Origin: an uncultured Pluralibacter sp.
GTDB taxonomy: Bacteria > Pseudomonadota > Gammaproteobacteria > Enterobacterales > Enterobacteriaceae
Direction of reading: 5' to 3'
NCBI RefSeq assembly: GCF_913775985.1
Contig: NZ_CAJYMB010000014.1
Coordinates: forward strand, 62,001-126,000
Length of the DNA: 64,000 nt
Below the pieces are notes generated by a model. It did not search any database. It was not told where the DNA came from and worked only from the letters and a program-made list of their open reading frames with translations. The translations under genes were made by a program, and so were the position numbers. Shown here piece after piece: positions 7,165 through 17,767 of this stretch. Position 1 is the first letter of the stretch. Every line of letters begins with the position of its first letter.

Positions 7165-9555
7165 TTAGCGTTTTGCCTGCCAGATGCGGGCCTGATAGTC
7201 GCGAATTGAGCGGTCGGAGCTGAACATTCCGCAGCGGGCGGTATTCAGGATCGCCGCGCGGGTCCAGGCCTCCTGGTCGCGGTACAGCGCATCTACCAGC
7301 TTTTGCGCCTCGACATAGGCGGCAAAGTCCGCCAGCACCAGGTACGGATCGCCGCCTTGCTTGCCGATGCTGTGCAGCATCTGATCGAATGCGTGCTTAT
7401 CGCCACCGCTGTATTTGCCGCTCTCAAGCTCTTTAAGCACCGCGTCCAGCAGCTTATCTTTTTTCCGCCACTTGAGCGGATCGTAGCCTTTGGCCTTGAG
7501 GTCTTTCACCTCCTCCACCGTGTGGCCGAAGATAAAGATGTTCTCTTCACCCACCTGCTCGGCGATTTCAACGTTCGCGCCGTCGAGAGTACCGACGGTG
7601 AGCGCGCCGTTGAGCGCCAGCTTCATGTTGCCGGTGCCGGACGCCTCTTTACCCGCGGTGGAGATCTGCTCGGACACATCGGCCGCCGGGATCATCACTT
7701 CCGCCGCCGAGACGCAGTAGTCCGGCAGGAATACCACTTTCAGCTTGTCGCCCACTGCCGGATCGCTGTTGATGACCTCGGCCACTTTGTTAATGGCGAA
7801 GATAATATTTTTCGCCAGGTAGTAGCCCGGCGCGGCTTTGGCACCGAAAAGAAATACGCGCGGCACGCGGTCTGCTTTCGGGTTTTCGCGGATCTCTTTA
7901 TACAGCGCCAGAATGTGCAGCAGGTTCAGGTGCTGGCGCTTGTACTCGTGCAGGCGCTTGATCTGAATGTCGAAGATAGCCTCGGGATTGATCTCAATAC
8001 CGGTGCGCTGCTTCACGAACGCCGCCAGGCGCTGCTTGTTCGCCCGTTTGATATCGCGGTATGTCTTGCGAAATTTCGCGTCGTCGGCGAACTTTTCCAG
8101 ACCGATCAGCTGATCCAGATCGTTGGCCCACTCTTTCTTCAGGCTCTTATCCAGCAGCGCGGCAAGCGCCGGGTTGCACTGTTTGATCCAGCGGCGCGGG
8201 GTAATGCCGTTAGTGACGTTGTGGAACTTGTTCGGCCACAGCTGGTGATATTCCGGGAACAGATCTTTCACTACCAGATCCGAATGCAGGGCCGCCACGC
8301 CGTTGACGGCAAAACCGCTGACCACGCACATGTTTGCCATGCGCACCTGCTTGTTGTGTACCACCGCCAGCTTCGCCCAGACCGCCTCGTCGCCGGGCCA
8401 GGTTTTCTCCACCAGCGCGTGGAATCGGGTATTGATCTCGGTAATGATCTGCATATGGCGCGGCAGCAGCGTCTTCACCAGCTTCTCGTCCCAGCACTCC
8501 AGCGCTTCAGGCATCAGGGTGTGGTTGGTGTAGGCGAAGGTGTTGCTGGTGATAGCCCAGGCGTCGTCCCAGCTCATCTGGTGCTCGTCAATAAGCACCC
8601 GCAGCAGCTCCGGAATGGCAATGGTCGGGTGGGTATCGTTAAGCTGGATCACTTCGTACTTCGCCAGCTCGTGGATCTTGCGGCCGGCCAGGTGGTGGCG
8701 GCGCAGAATGTCGGCCACCGAGCAGGCGCACTGGAAGTACTGCTGCATCAGGCGCAGCTTTTTCCCGGCCAGGTGGTTGTCGTTGGGGTAGAGCACTTTG
8801 GTCAGCTTTTCAGCATCAATGCCCTGCTGTTCGGCGCGCAGGAAGTCGCCGTCGTTGAATTTGGTGAGATCGAACGGATGCGCGTGGGTCGCCTGCCACA
8901 GGCGCAGCGGCTGGGCCACGCCGTTGCGGTAGCCAAGCACCGGCAGATCCCAGGCCTGGCCGGTAAAGGTAAACGCCGGCTCCCAGCGTCCTTTCACCAC
9001 TTTGCCGCCAACGCCCACCTGCACGTCCAGCGCTTCATTATGGCGAAACCACGGGTAGCTGCCGCGATGCCAGTTATCCGGCGCTTCCATCTGCTGCCCG
9101 TCTTCAAAAGACTGGCGGAACAGGCCGTACTGGTAGTTCAGGCCGTAACCGGTCGCCGACTGGCCAACGGTAGCCATTGAGTCAAGAAAGCAGGCGGCCA
9201 GGCGCCCGAGTCCGCCGTTGCCCAGCGCCGGGTCGGTTTCCGCCTCCAGCAGATCGGTCAGGTTGACGTCGTGCTCTTCCAGCGCGGCGCTGACGTCCTG
9301 ATACCAGCCGAGGTTCAGCAGGTTGTTGCCGGTCAGGCGGCCAATCAAAAATTCCATCGAAATGTAGTTAACGTGGCGCTGTCCTTTCGCGGATTTCGCC
9401 GCCGGCTGCGCCGCCAGCATCTCTGCCAGCGCGCCGCTCACCGCCTGCCACCACTGGCGCGGCGTCATCTCACTGGCTTCGCGTAAACCAAAATGCTGCC
9501 ACTGACGGGTCAGCGCAGCCTGGAACTGTTCTTTCTTGAAAGTCGTCTGTGACAT
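7165..9555 (-). CDS. malP: Maltodextrin phosphorylase MalP
   Basis: Cytoplasmic GT35 phosphorylase (796 aa from the chosen start; E. coli 797) that releases glucose-1-phosphate from maltodextrins using pyridoxal phosphate. The cofactor lysine lies in '[17 protein letters not shown]'. Other family stretches are '[14 protein letters not shown]' and '[19 protein letters not shown]'. I start at the ATG giving 'MSQTTF', which matches E. coli and has a GAGG-type ribosome site; an in-frame ATG three codons earlier is less likely. Expression should need MalT and maltotriose; MalT-box-like repeats lie about 60-105 bases upstream. Confidence 0.97.
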   Translation of the reverse strand: MSQTTFKKEQFQAALTRQWQHFGLREASEMTPRQWWQAVSGALAEMLAAQPAAKSAKGQRHVNYISMEFLIGRLTGNNLLNLGWYQDVSAALEEHDVNLTDLLEAETDPALGNGGLGRLAACFLDSMATVGQSATGYGLNYQYGLFRQSFEDGQQMEAPDNWHRGSYPWFRHNEALDVQVGVGGKVVKGRWEPAFTFTGQAWDLPVLGYRNGVAQPLRLWQATHAHPFDLTKFNDGDFLRAEQQGIDAEKLTKVLYPNDNHLAGKKLRLMQQYFQCACSVADILRRHHLAGRKIHELAKYEVIQLNDTHPTIAIPELLRVLIDEHQMSWDDAWAITSNTFAYTNHTLMPEALECWDEKLVKTLLPRHMQIITEINTRFHALVEKTWPGDEAVWAKLAVVHNKQVRMANMCVVSGFAVNGVAALHSDLVVKDLFPEYHQLWPNKFHNVTNGITPRRWIKQCNPALAALLDKSLKKEWANDLDQLIGLEKFADDAKFRKTYRDIKRANKQRLAAFVKQRTGIEINPEAIFDIQIKRLHEYKRQHLNLLHILALYKEIRENPKADRVPRVFLFGAKAAPGYYLAKNIIFAINKVAEVINSDPAVGDKLKVVFLPDYCVSAAEVMIPAADVSEQISTAGKEASGTGNMKLALNGALTVGTLDGANVEIAEQVGEENIFIFGHTVEEVKDLKAKGYDPLKWRKKDKLLDAVLKELESGKYSGGDKHAFDQMLHSIGKQGGDPYLVLADFAAYVEAQKLVDALYRDQEAWTRAAILNTARCGMFSSDRSIRDYQARIWQAKR

Positions 9556-9615
9556 AAGCCTCAATCCTGTTAGCTAAAACACTGGCGCTAGTGTGCCGGG
9601 CTAATCCCATGCCGT

Positions 9616-9660
9616 CCTCCTCCCGTCCGGGATTAGCCGGGGAGGAGCAGCAGGGATGAG
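9616..9660. promoter_or_regulatory. MalT-box cluster of the malPQ promoter
   Basis: Three elements resemble the MalT core GGA(T/G)GA: minus-strand GGGAGGAGG (9616-9624), plus-strand GGGGAGGAG (9640-9648) and plus-strand GGGATGAG (9653-9660). The mixed orientation, 60-105 bases before the malP start, is what a MalT-dependent promoter looks like. The rest of the 500-base malP-malT interval (9556-10055) holds the malT promoter and no gene. Confidence 0.6.
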
Positions 9661-9867
9661 CGTAAAGTGTGATCTTCGCCACTATAACGTTAGCTGCTCC
9701 GGATAATCCTGCGCAATTTTGCAACAGAAAGAAGCAAAATTCGCACTCCTCTGCGGGCACTTACTGCCCTTTATCGGCTCGCTATAGCCAGGTTTCCAGC
9801 CGCAAAAACCTCAGCTGCTGCGGGGGCTGGCACCGGTTTCATGATTTTGTTTACGATTCGTTAATAT

Positions 9868-9889
9868 TTGTGACAGAGCGCAAATTCAC
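9868..9889 (+). promoter_or_regulatory. CRP site of the malT promoter
   Basis: The site starts TTGTGACAGAGCG and ends CAAATTCAC. It is nearly the same as the known CRP site upstream of E. coli malT (TGTGACACAGTGCAAATTC), about 170 bases before the start codon. The left half-site TGTGA is perfect and the right one degenerate. cAMP-CRP should activate malT. Confidence 0.7.
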
Positions 9890-10055
9890 GGACATCAAAC
9901 TCGGACATAACTTGCAATACCTCAGTAGATATCCGAATTTATGAGCCATTAATTACGAAGCCCAAAATAAACCTCAAGCCTCTTTCCCAATCGTTGTTGG
10001 CGCAGCCAGTTTGGTTTCAGACAGGCTTTTACTCTCACAGTGAAGTGATATACCT

Positions 10056-12761
10056 ATGTTGATTCCGTCAAAATTAAGTCGCCCGGTGCGCCTGGATCAC
10101 ACGGTGATCCGCGATAGGCTGCTGGCGAAGCTTTCCGGCGCCAACAACTATCGCCTGGCGCTGATCACCAGCCCGGCCGGTTACGGGAAAACCACGCTTA
10201 TTTCACAGTGGGCGGCGGACAAAAAGGATTTAGGCTGGTTCTCACTGGACGATAGCGATAACCAGCAGGAGCGGTTTGCCAGCTATCTGGTCGCCGCTAT
10301 TCAGCAGGCCACCGGCGGCCACTGCATCGCCAGCGAAAATATGGTGCAAAAGCGCCAGTACGCCAGCCTGACCTCGCTGTTTGCCCAGCTGTTTATCGAG
10401 CTCAACACGTGGCAGAGCGCGCTTTATCTGGTGATTGACGACTATCACCTGATCGTCAACCCGGTCATCCACGACGCGATGCGCTTTTTCCTGCGCCACC
10501 AGCCGGAAAACATGACCCTGGTGGTGCTGTCGCGCAACCTGCCCCAGCTCGGTATCGCCAACTTGCGGGTACGGGATCAGCTGCTGGAGATCGGCAGCCA
10601 GCAGCTGGCGTTCAACCCTCTGGAGGTGAAGCAGTTCTTCGACTGCCGCCTCGCCTCCCCCATTGAAGATGAAGAGAGCCGCCGGGTATGCGACGACGTT
10701 GCCGGGTGGGCCACGGCGCTGCAGCTGATTGCCCTCTCCGCGCGCCAGAACAGCGGCGCCGTGCATCAGTCCGCCCGCCGCCTTTCAGGCATTAACGCCA
10801 GCCACTTGTCGGACTATCTGGTGGACGAAGTGCTGGATAACGTCGATGCACCCACCCGCAATTTCCTGCTCAAAAGCGCCCTGCTACGCTCGATGAATGA
10901 CGCGCTGATCGTCCGGGTCACCGGGGAAGAGAACGGCCAGATGCGGCTGGAAGAGGTGGAGCGCCAGGGGCTGTTTATCCAGCGGATGGACAATTCCGGC
11001 GAGTGGTTCTGCTACCACCCGCTGTTTGGCAATTTCCTGCGCCAGCGCTGCCAGTGGGAACTGGCCGCCGAGCTGCCCGATATTCACCGCGCCGCGGCGG
11101 AGAGCTGGATGGCGCAGGGCTATCCCAGCGAGGCCATCCACCACGCGCTGGCGGCAGGCGATGCCGCCATGCTGCGGGATATTCTGCTTAATCACGCCTG
11201 GGGGCTGTTCCACCATAGCGAGCTGTCGCTGCTGGAGGCGTCCCTGGCCGCCCTGCCCTGGCAGAGCCTGCTGGAAAACCCGCGGCTGATCCTGCTGCAG
11301 GCGTGGCTGATGCAGAGCCAGCACCGCTACAGCGAAGTGAATACCCTGCTCGCCCGCGCCGAAGAGGAGATTCAGGGCGAGCTGGAGCCGGCGCTGCACG
11401 CCGATTTCAACGCCCTGCGTGCTCAGGTTGCCATCAACGACGGTAACCAGGAAGAGGCGGACCGGCTGGCGATGGTGGCCCTTGCCGAGCTGCCGCTGGC
11501 GAGCTACTACAGCCGCATCGTGGCCACCTCCGTCCACGGCGAAGTGCTGCACTGCCGCGGCACCCTGAGCAAGTCGCTGGCAGTAATGCAGCAAACTGAG
11601 CAGATGGCGCGCCGGCACGAAGTCTGGCACTACGCGCTGTGGAGCCTGATTCAGCAAAGCGAAATCCTGTTTGCCCAGGGCTTTTTACAGGCCGCGTGGG
11701 AGTCCCAGGAAAAAGGTTTTCAGCTGATCCGCGAGCAGCATCTGGAGCAGCTGCCGATGCACGAGTTCCTGCTGCGTATTCGCGCCCAGCTGCTGTGGGC
11801 GTGGTCGAGACTCGATGAGGCAGAGCACAGCGCCCGCCACGGCATGTCGGTGCTCGCCACCTATCAGCCGCAGCAGCAGCTGCAGTGCCTGGCCCTGCTG
11901 GTGCAAACCTCGCTGGCGCGGGGTAATCTGGACAACGCCCGCAACCACCTCAATCGCCTAGAGAATCTGCTCGGCAACGGCCAGTACCACAGCGACTGGG
12001 TGTCCAACGCCGACAAAGTGCGGGTGATTTACTGGCAGATGACCGGCGACGTGAAGTCGGCGGCAAACTGGCTGCGCCAGACGCCGAAGCCTGCCTTTGC
12101 CAATAATCACTTTTTGCAGACCCAGTGGCGCAACATCGCCCGGGCGCAGATCCTGCTCGGCGAGTTTGACGCTGCGGAAATGGTGCTGGAGGAGCTGAAC
12201 GAGAACGCCAGCGCCCTGCGCCTGATGAGCGATCTCAACCGCAACCTGCTGCTGCTCAATCAGCTGTACTGGCAGGCGGACCGCCGTGGCGACGCCCAGC
12301 GCACGCTGATGGAAGCGTTGACCCTGGCGAACCGCACCGGGTTCGTCAGCCATTTTGTGATTGAAGGGGAATCAATGGCCCAGCAGCTGCGCCAGCTGCT
12401 GCAGCTGAACACCCTGCCGGAGCTGGAGCAGCAGCGCGCCCTGCGGATACTGCGCAAGATAAACCAGCACCACCGGCACAAGTTTGCCCACTTTGATGAG
12501 AATTTTGTCGAGCGGCTGCTCAACCATCCGCAGGTGCCGGAGCTTATCCGCACCAGCCCCCTGACCCAGCGCGAGTGGCAGGTGCTGGGGCTGATTTACT
12601 CAGGTTACAGCAACGATCAGATTGCCGGCGAGCTGGACGTGGCGGCCACGACGATCAAAACCCACATTCGCAATCTGTATCAGAAGCTCGGCGTGGCGCA
12701 CCGCCAGGATGCGGTTCAGCACGCCCAGCAGCTGTTAAAAATGATGGGATACGGGGTATAA
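10056..12761 (+). CDS. malT: Maltose regulon activator MalT
   Basis: ATP- and maltotriose-dependent transcriptional activator of the maltose regulon, a STAND-family signalling ATPase. It is 901 aa, exactly the E. coli length. Walker A is '[10 protein letters not shown]' (about 41-50) and Walker B lies near 'LVIDDYH'. A long central helical repeat region is the sensor. A LuxR-type helix-turn-helix closes the protein ('[22 protein letters not shown]', then '[19 protein letters not shown]'). It is divergent from malPQ, which it controls, and its stop is eight bases from the convergent glpR stop. The rtc genes found between malT and glpR in E. coli are absent. Confidence 0.97.
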   Translation: MLIPSKLSRPVRLDHTVIRDRLLAKLSGANNYRLALITSPAGYGKTTLISQWAADKKDLGWFSLDDSDNQQERFASYLVAAIQQATGGHCIASENMVQKRQYASLTSLFAQLFIELNTWQSALYLVIDDYHLIVNPVIHDAMRFFLRHQPENMTLVVLSRNLPQLGIANLRVRDQLLEIGSQQLAFNPLEVKQFFDCRLASPIEDEESRRVCDDVAGWATALQLIALSARQNSGAVHQSARRLSGINASHLSDYLVDEVLDNVDAPTRNFLLKSALLRSMNDALIVRVTGEENGQMRLEEVERQGLFIQRMDNSGEWFCYHPLFGNFLRQRCQWELAAELPDIHRAAAESWMAQGYPSEAIHHALAAGDAAMLRDILLNHAWGLFHHSELSLLEASLAALPWQSLLENPRLILLQAWLMQSQHRYSEVNTLLARAEEEIQGELEPALHADFNALRAQVAINDGNQEEADRLAMVALAELPLASYYSRIVATSVHGEVLHCRGTLSKSLAVMQQTEQMARRHEVWHYALWSLIQQSEILFAQGFLQAAWESQEKGFQLIREQHLEQLPMHEFLLRIRAQLLWAWSRLDEAEHSARHGMSVLATYQPQQQLQCLALLVQTSLARGNLDNARNHLNRLENLLGNGQYHSDWVSNADKVRVIYWQMTGDVKSAANWLRQTPKPAFANNHFLQTQWRNIARAQILLGEFDAAEMVLEELNENASALRLMSDLNRNLLLLNQLYWQADRRGDAQRTLMEALTLANRTGFVSHFVIEGESMAQQLRQLLQLNTLPELEQQRALRILRKINQHHRHKFAHFDENFVERLLNHPQVPELIRTSPLTQREWQVLGLIYSGYSNDQIAGELDVAATTIKTHIRNLYQKLGVAHRQDAVQHAQQLLKMMGYGV

Positions 12762-12769
12762 CCCGGCTG

Positions 12770-13528
12770 CTAGCACAGCTCGAGCTGGATCTTATTCTCG
12801 GTAATCACCTGCATCACGCCCGCCGGCGGCATCGCGTCGGTATACACCGCATCCACCATGCTGATGCTGCCCATGTTGACCATCGCGTTACGTCCGAACT
12901 TGGTGTGGTCCACCACCAGGATCACGTGGCGCGAGTTTTCAATGATCGCCCGCTTGGTGCGCACTTCGTGGTAGTCAAACTCCAGCAGCGAGCCGTCGTT
13001 GTCGATGCCGCTGATGCCTAAAATGCCGTAGTCGAGGCGGAACTGAGAGATAAAGTCCATCGTGGCTTCGCCGATAATACCGCCGTCGCGGCTGCGCAGC
13101 TCGCCGCCGGCGAGGATCACGCGAAAATCCTCTTTCGCCATTAGCGTGTTGGCCACGTTGAGATTGTTGGTCACCACGCGCAGATCTTCATGATTGAGCA
13201 GCGCGTGGGCGACCGCTTCCGGCGTGGTGCCTATATCAATAAACAGCGCCGAGCCGTTGGGGATCTGGCTGGCCACCTTGCGGGCAATGCGCTCTTTCTC
13301 TGTCGCCTGATTGGCTTTACGATCCTGCCATGAGGTATTCACCGAGCTGGACGGCAGCGCCGCGCCGCCGTGGTGGCGCAGGATCATCTTCTGATCGGCC
13401 AGGTCGTTCAGGTCCCGGCGGATAGTCTGCGGGCTGACGGCAAATTGCTCCACCAGCTCTTCCGTACTGACGTAGCCCTGCTTTTTAACCAGGTCGATTA
13501 TTGCGTCATGACGCTGCGTTTGTTTCAT
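12770..13528 (-). CDS. glpR: Glycerol-3-phosphate regulon repressor GlpR
   Basis: DeoR-family repressor (252 aa, as in E. coli) released from DNA by glycerol-3-phosphate. The N-terminal helix-turn-helix is 'YVSTEELVEQFAVSPQTIRRDLNDL'; the rest is the sugar-phosphate sensor domain ('IDIGTTPEAVAHAL', 'GGELRSRDGGIIGE'). The start giving 'MKQTQRHD' matches E. coli; the open frame extends 12 codons further into the glpG end. Last gene of the glpEGR operon, with its start 17 bases downstream of the glpG stop. Its likely targets here are the operators before glpD. Confidence 0.96.
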   Translation of the reverse strand: MKQTQRHDAIIDLVKKQGYVSTEELVEQFAVSPQTIRRDLNDLADQKMILRHHGGAALPSSSVNTSWQDRKANQATEKERIARKVASQIPNGSALFIDIGTTPEAVAHALLNHEDLRVVTNNLNVANTLMAKEDFRVILAGGELRSRDGGIIGEATMDFISQFRLDYGILGISGIDNDGSLLEFDYHEVRTKRAIIENSRHVILVVDHTKFGRNAMVNMGSISMVDAVYTDAMPPAGVMQVITENKIQLELC

Positions 13529-13544
13529 CAAGGATCCCTGAATT

Positions 13545-14381
13545 TTATGTTCGCTTTCGCACATTTAGCGTGTCGGTAAAGGCCATCGCCAGCCCTACCA
13601 GCAGCCCGGCAAAGTGCGCGCCGTTGGCCATGGAGAGGCCAAAAATATTAAACAGCCCGGCAATGAGCCAGATGAGCGAAAAGATAATCAGCCCGCGCTG
13701 CAGGAAGATGCCGCTCTGGGGATCGCGCTCGCCGCGCAGCCAGGCATAACCCATCAGGGCATACACCACGCCGGAGAGCCCGCCAAACCACGGCCCGGCA
13801 AACTTGTGCTGAATGAATCCACTGAGCAGGGCGCTGATCACGGTGATAACCAGCAGCTTCCCGCTGCCGAGGCGCTTTTCTACCATGCCGCCGAGATACC
13901 ACCACCACAGCAGATTAAACAGGATATGCATCAGCGAAAAGTGCATCAGCGCGTGGGTAAAGTAGCGCCAGCCTTCAAACTGCAGTTCTGAATCATACGG
14001 CCACGCCAGCCAGATCATCACCGCCTGCTCACCCACGATATTCATCAGAATAAACACCGCGATACAGGCGATGGTCACCGCCCAGGTCAGCGGACCAGCG
14101 TTGCTTTTAAGGGTGGCGAGAAAGGGATAGCGCTGGTAGTGCAGGCCGCTGTGGGTGCCGCCCGACTGCCAGCTCGCGGCCATATAGCGCGGATCGGCAG
14201 GGTTTTCCAGGAACAGGTCCAGCTCATCCTGCACATAGTCGGCCTGGCTTTCATTGGCCAGCCAGACGTCGGTTTGCGCCGGGTGCGGCTGCTGGATGGT
14301 CAGGACAACACCCTGCGTAGCCATATAATCGACAAACGCCTGGGCCACGCGCGGATTGGCAAAAGAGGTAATCATCAACAT
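13545..14381 (-). CDS. glpG: Rhomboid intramembrane serine protease GlpG
   Basis: Inner-membrane rhomboid protease (278 aa; E. coli 276) that cleaves transmembrane substrates within the bilayer. It has an N-terminal cytoplasmic domain (about 1-90) and then six membrane helices. The catalytic dyad is Ser203 in '[13 protein letters not shown]' and His256 in '[10 protein letters not shown]', both shifted by two from E. coli. The conserved '[19 protein letters not shown]' segment is present. The start giving 'MLMITSF' matches E. coli; an upstream in-frame ATG is eight codons earlier. Middle gene of glpEGR. Confidence 0.96.
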   Translation of the reverse strand: MLMITSFANPRVAQAFVDYMATQGVVLTIQQPHPAQTDVWLANESQADYVQDELDLFLENPADPRYMAASWQSGGTHSGLHYQRYPFLATLKSNAGPLTWAVTIACIAVFILMNIVGEQAVMIWLAWPYDSELQFEGWRYFTHALMHFSLMHILFNLLWWWYLGGMVEKRLGSGKLLVITVISALLSGFIQHKFAGPWFGGLSGVVYALMGYAWLRGERDPQSGIFLQRGLIIFSLIWLIAGLFNIFGLSMANGAHFAGLLVGLAMAFTDTLNVRKRT

Positions 14382-14426
14382 ACGGGGTTGTCGCTTATTC
14401 CACACAAAAGGGGACAGTATACCGTC

Positions 14427-14753
14427 TTAGCTACCGTGCGCCACTTCCGCCGGAAAATGGCGGTGCCAGGCGTCAAAGCCGCCGTCTACGCTGTAAACCT
14501 GGTCAAATCCCTGAGTGAGCAGATACTGCGCTGCGCCTTTGCTGCTGTTGCCGTGATAGCACATCACCATCACCGGCTGTTCAACATCATTTTCGCGCAT
14601 AAACGCGCCCAGGGTATCGTTAGTCAGGTGAAACGCGCCCTCAACGTGCCCGAGGGCGTAGCTTTGCGGATCGCGAATATCGACCATCACCGCCAGGCCC
14701 TGGTGCAGTTTCTGGTGGGCTTCTTCTACATTGATACATTCAAACTGATCCAT
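14427..14753 (-). CDS. glpE: Thiosulfate sulfurtransferase GlpE
   Basis: Single-domain rhodanese (108 aa, as in E. coli). It transfers sulfane sulfur from thiosulfate to cyanide or thioredoxin in the cytoplasm. The active-site Cys65 lies in '[10 protein letters not shown]', and the substrate loop is the six-residue type expected for sulfur. First gene of glpEGR, divergent from glpD across 231 bases that hold the GlpR operators. Confidence 0.96.
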   Translation of the reverse strand: MDQFECINVEEAHQKLHQGLAVMVDIRDPQSYALGHVEGAFHLTNDTLGAFMRENDVEQPVMVMCYHGNSSKGAAQYLLTQGFDQVYSVDGGFDAWHRHFPAEVAHGS

Positions 14754-14870
14754 GGTGATCTCTTTCCTGAAAGATTAATTCGCCAGCGCGAAGAGTGACC
14801 GCCCCGACCGGAGAAAGCGCAGGGCATTTTACCGACAAGTGTACTGCCTGGCGGCAGGTAAACGCGAATT

Positions 14871-14886
14871 TGTTACGTGCATCACT
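14871..14886 (+). promoter_or_regulatory. Possible CRP site of glpD
   Basis: TGTTA-CGTGCA-TCACT resembles TGTGA-N6-TCACA. Its centre is about 62 bases upstream of the predicted glpD transcription start, a normal class I position. Confidence 0.5.
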
Positions 14887-14905
14887 CCGAAATGTTTTTT
14901 TGATG

Positions 14906-14934
14906 TTACCAGGTGCTCGTTTTTTTGCTATATT
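14906..14934 (+). promoter_or_regulatory. Predicted glpD promoter
   Basis: TTACCA (14906-14911), a 17-base spacer and TATATT (14929-14934). The -10 box overlaps the first GlpR operator. Confidence 0.55.
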
Positions 14935-14970
14935 GAGCGATAACGAACATTTTTGAGCTAAAACGAAAGC
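14931..14970 (+). promoter_or_regulatory. Tandem GlpR operators of glpD
   Basis: Two adjacent 20-base elements: TATTGAGCGATAACGAACAT (14931-14950), close to the GlpR consensus TATGTTCGATAACGAACATA, and the weaker TTTTGAGCTAAAACGAAAGC (14951-14970). E. coli glpD has the same tandem pair straddling its transcription start. Repression should be lifted by glycerol-3-phosphate. Confidence 0.75.
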
Positions 14971-14984
14971 GCAGAGGACAGTAA

Positions 14985-16493
14985 ATGGAAACCAAAGATC
15001 TGATTGTGATAGGCGGTGGCATCAACGGTGCCGGTATCGCGGCAGATGCCGCCGGACGCGGGTTATCCGTTCTGATGCTGGAAGCGCAGGATCTGGCGTG
15101 CGCCACGTCCAGCGCCAGCTCCAAGCTGATCCACGGCGGCCTGCGCTATCTCGAACATTATGAATTCCGCCTGGTCGGCGAGGCGCTGGCCGAACGTGAA
15201 GTGCTGCTGAAAATGGCGCCGCACATCGCCTTCCCGATGCGCTTTCGCCTGCCGCACCGCCCGCACCTGCGCCCCGCGTGGATGATCCGCATCGGGCTGT
15301 TTATGTACGATCACCTCGGCAAGCGCACCAGCCTGCCCTCCTCCACCGGCCTGCGCTTCGGCCAGGACTCCGTGCTCAAACCTGAAATCACCCGCGGTTT
15401 TGAATACTCCGACTGCTGGGTGGACGATGCACGCATGGTGCTCGCCAACGCCCAGATGGTGGTGAAAAAAGGCGGCGAGGTGCTGACCCGCACCCGCGCC
15501 ACCTCTGCCCGCCGGGAAAACGGCCTGTGGATCGTGGAAGCGGAAGATATCGATACCGGGAAAAAATACACCTGGCAGGCGCGCGGTCTGGTCAACGCCA
15601 CCGGCCCGTGGGTAAAACACTTCTTTGATGAAGGCATGCATCTGCCGTCGCCGTACGGCATTCGCCTGATTAAGGGCAGCCACATTGTGGTGCCGCGGGT
15701 GCACACCCAGAAGCAGGCCTACATTCTGCAGAACGAAGATAAGCGCATCGTGTTTGTGATCCCGTGGATGGACGAGTTCTCCATCATCGGCACCACCGAC
15801 CAGGAGTACAAAGGCGATCCGAAGAATGTCGAAATTGACGAAGGGGAAATCAACTACCTGCTGAACGTCTATAACGAGCACTTTAAAAAGCAGCTCAAGC
15901 GCGACGACATCGTCTGGACCTATTCCGGCGTGCGTCCGCTGTGCGACGACGAGTCCGACTCTCCGCAGGCAATCACCCGCGACTACACGCTGGACGTGCA
16001 TGATGAAAACGGCAACGCGCCGCTGCTGTCGGTATTCGGCGGCAAGCTGACCACCTACCGCAAGCTGGCCGAGCACGCGATGGAAAAACTGGCGTCCTAC
16101 TACAGCAATATCGGCCCGGCCTGGACCAAAGACGCCGTGCTGCCCGGCGGCGAGATCGGCGGCAGCCGCGAAGATTATGCGGCTAAACTGCGTCGTCAGT
16201 ATCCGTTTATCAGCGAAAGCCTGGCCCGCCACTACGCGCGCACCTACGGCAGCAACAGCGAGCGCCTGCTCGGTGATGCTAAATCGCTTGCGGATCTGGG
16301 CGAGAACTTCGGCCACGAGTTTTACGAAGCCGAACTGCGCTACCAGGTCGAGCACGAGTGGGTTCGCCGCCTGGACGACGCCATCTGGCGCCGTACTAAA
16401 GAGGGCATGTGGCTCAACGCTGAACAGCAGTCGCGCATCTCCCAGTGGCTGCTGCAGAACGTCAACAACGGCAAGCTGAGCCTGGCCTCCTGA
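14985..16493 (+). CDS. glpD: Aerobic glycerol-3-phosphate dehydrogenase GlpD
   Basis: Peripheral inner-membrane FAD enzyme (502 aa; E. coli 501) that oxidises glycerol-3-phosphate to dihydroxyacetone phosphate and passes electrons to ubiquinone. The N-terminal Rossmann fingerprint is 'DLIVIGGGINGAGIAADAAGRG'-like at residues about 5-26, and the family stretch 'SSKLIHGGLRYLEHYEF' is present. AGAGGACAG lies just before the ATG. In K-12 glpD is followed by the glg genes; here the next gene is yhhT, so the order is rearranged immediately downstream. Confidence 0.97.
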   Translation: METKDLIVIGGGINGAGIAADAAGRGLSVLMLEAQDLACATSSASSKLIHGGLRYLEHYEFRLVGEALAEREVLLKMAPHIAFPMRFRLPHRPHLRPAWMIRIGLFMYDHLGKRTSLPSSTGLRFGQDSVLKPEITRGFEYSDCWVDDARMVLANAQMVVKKGGEVLTRTRATSARRENGLWIVEAEDIDTGKKYTWQARGLVNATGPWVKHFFDEGMHLPSPYGIRLIKGSHIVVPRVHTQKQAYILQNEDKRIVFVIPWMDEFSIIGTTDQEYKGDPKNVEIDEGEINYLLNVYNEHFKKQLKRDDIVWTYSGVRPLCDDESDSPQAITRDYTLDVHDENGNAPLLSVFGGKLTTYRKLAEHAMEKLASYYSNIGPAWTKDAVLPGGEIGGSREDYAAKLRRQYPFISESLARHYARTYGSNSERLLGDAKSLADLGENFGHEFYEAELRYQVEHEWVRRLDDAIWRRTKEGMWLNAEQQSRISQWLLQNVNNGKLSLAS

Positions 16494-16500
16494 CAAAGCG

Positions 16501-16532
16501 CCTGCCCGGCAACATAATCGTCTGCCGGGCAG
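16501..16532 (+). terminator. Hairpin after glpD
   Basis: An 11-bp perfect stem, CCTGCCCGGCA (16501-16511) and TGCCGGGCAGG (16522-16532), starting seven bases after the glpD stop. It is followed by A residues rather than T, so it is not a textbook terminator; it may stabilise the 3' end. Confidence 0.5.
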
Positions 16533-16613
16533 GAAAAATCGTCTAACTTTCTGATAGTCATCTGATAAACACCCACTACACTAAGGGATAACTTCCTCTC
16601 AGGATCTTCCCTA

Positions 16614-17663
16614 ATGACAACACCTGCCCCGGATAAAGCGGGCCTGCATATACTTTTAAAGCTGGCGTGCCTGGTGGTTATACTCGCCGGCATTCACGCC
16701 GCTGCCGATATTATCGTTCAGCTGCTGCTGGCGCTGTTCTTCGCCATTGTTCTCAATCCGCTGGTTACCTGGTTCGTTCGCCGCCGCGTCTCGCGGCCAA
16801 TGGCCATTGCCATTGTGGTCTTCGTGATGCTCTGCGTGCTGATCGCGCTCATCGGCGTGCTGGCGGCGTCAATGAGCGACTTCTCCGCCCTGCTGCCGAC
16901 CTTTAACCGGGAGCTGACCCGCAAGGTACTGGAGCTGCAGAATATGGTGCCGTTTTTACATATGCACCTTTCGCCGGAGCGCCTGCTGCAGCGCATTGAC
17001 GGCGACAGAATGATGACCTGGGCTACCGCATTAATGACCCAGCTCTCCGGCGCGATGGTCAGCGTGGTGCTGCTGGTGATGACCGTGGTGTTTATGCTGT
17101 TTGAAGCCCGCCACATCCCCTACAAGCTGCGCTTCGCTCTGGTTAATCCTCAGATCCATATCGCCGGCCTGCACCGGGCGCTGAAGGGCGTATCCCACTA
17201 TCTAGCGCTGAAAACCTTAATAAGCCTGCTCACCGGACTGATCGTCTGGCTCGGGCTGCTGCTGCTCGGCGTGCAGTTTGCGCTGATGTGGGGCGTGCTG
17301 GCATTTCTGCTTAACTACGTTCCCAACATCGGCTCGGTTATCTCGGCGATACCGCCGATGATCCAGGCCCTGCTGTTTAACGGCGGATTTGAATGCGTCA
17401 TGGTGGGTGCGCTGTTTCTGGTGGTCCATATGGTGCTCGGCAACATTGTCGAGCCGCGTCTGATGGGAAGTCGGCTGGGTATGTCGACGCTGGTGGTGTT
17501 CCTCTCCCTGCTGGTCTGGGGCTGGCTGCTAGGGCCCGTCGGCATGCTGCTCTCGGTGCCGCTCACCAGCGTCTGCAAAATCTGGATGGAGACCACCAAA
17601 GGCGGCAGCAAGCTGGCGATCCTGCTGGGGCCCGGGCGGCCTAAGAGTCGGCTGCCGGGGTAG
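16614..17663 (+). CDS. yhhT: AI-2E family inner-membrane transporter YhhT
   Basis: Polytopic membrane protein (349 aa) of the AI-2E/PerM family, most similar to E. coli YhhT, including the exact C-terminus 'KLAILLGPGRPKSRLPG'. It has about eight predicted membrane segments, a long soluble loop after the third, and family motifs near 'FLLNYVPNIGSVISAIPP'. The substrate is unknown; some members export autoinducer-2 or act as Na+/H+ antiporters, but nothing here shows which. acpT follows after 104 bases, as in K-12. Confidence 0.92.
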   Translation: MTTPAPDKAGLHILLKLACLVVILAGIHAAADIIVQLLLALFFAIVLNPLVTWFVRRRVSRPMAIAIVVFVMLCVLIALIGVLAASMSDFSALLPTFNRELTRKVLELQNMVPFLHMHLSPERLLQRIDGDRMMTWATALMTQLSGAMVSVVLLVMTVVFMLFEARHIPYKLRFALVNPQIHIAGLHRALKGVSHYLALKTLISLLTGLIVWLGLLLLGVQFALMWGVLAFLLNYVPNIGSVISAIPPMIQALLFNGGFECVMVGALFLVVHMVLGNIVEPRLMGSRLGMSTLVVFLSLLVWGWLLGPVGMLLSVPLTSVCKIWMETTKGGSKLAILLGPGRPKSRLPG

Positions 17664-17767
17664 CAAAGGGCCGTAAACGGAGTAGCAATCGACGGCACAT
17701 TGTGGGAAAGTCCCGGCGATAAAAGATTAATGTATTTTCCATAGAACATCGTTCGTCAGGAGTCACA

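Noticed and set aside
7303..9180. 625-codon open frame antisense to malP.
   Set aside because: Antisense shadow of a near-identical E. coli enzyme gene; no domain seen.
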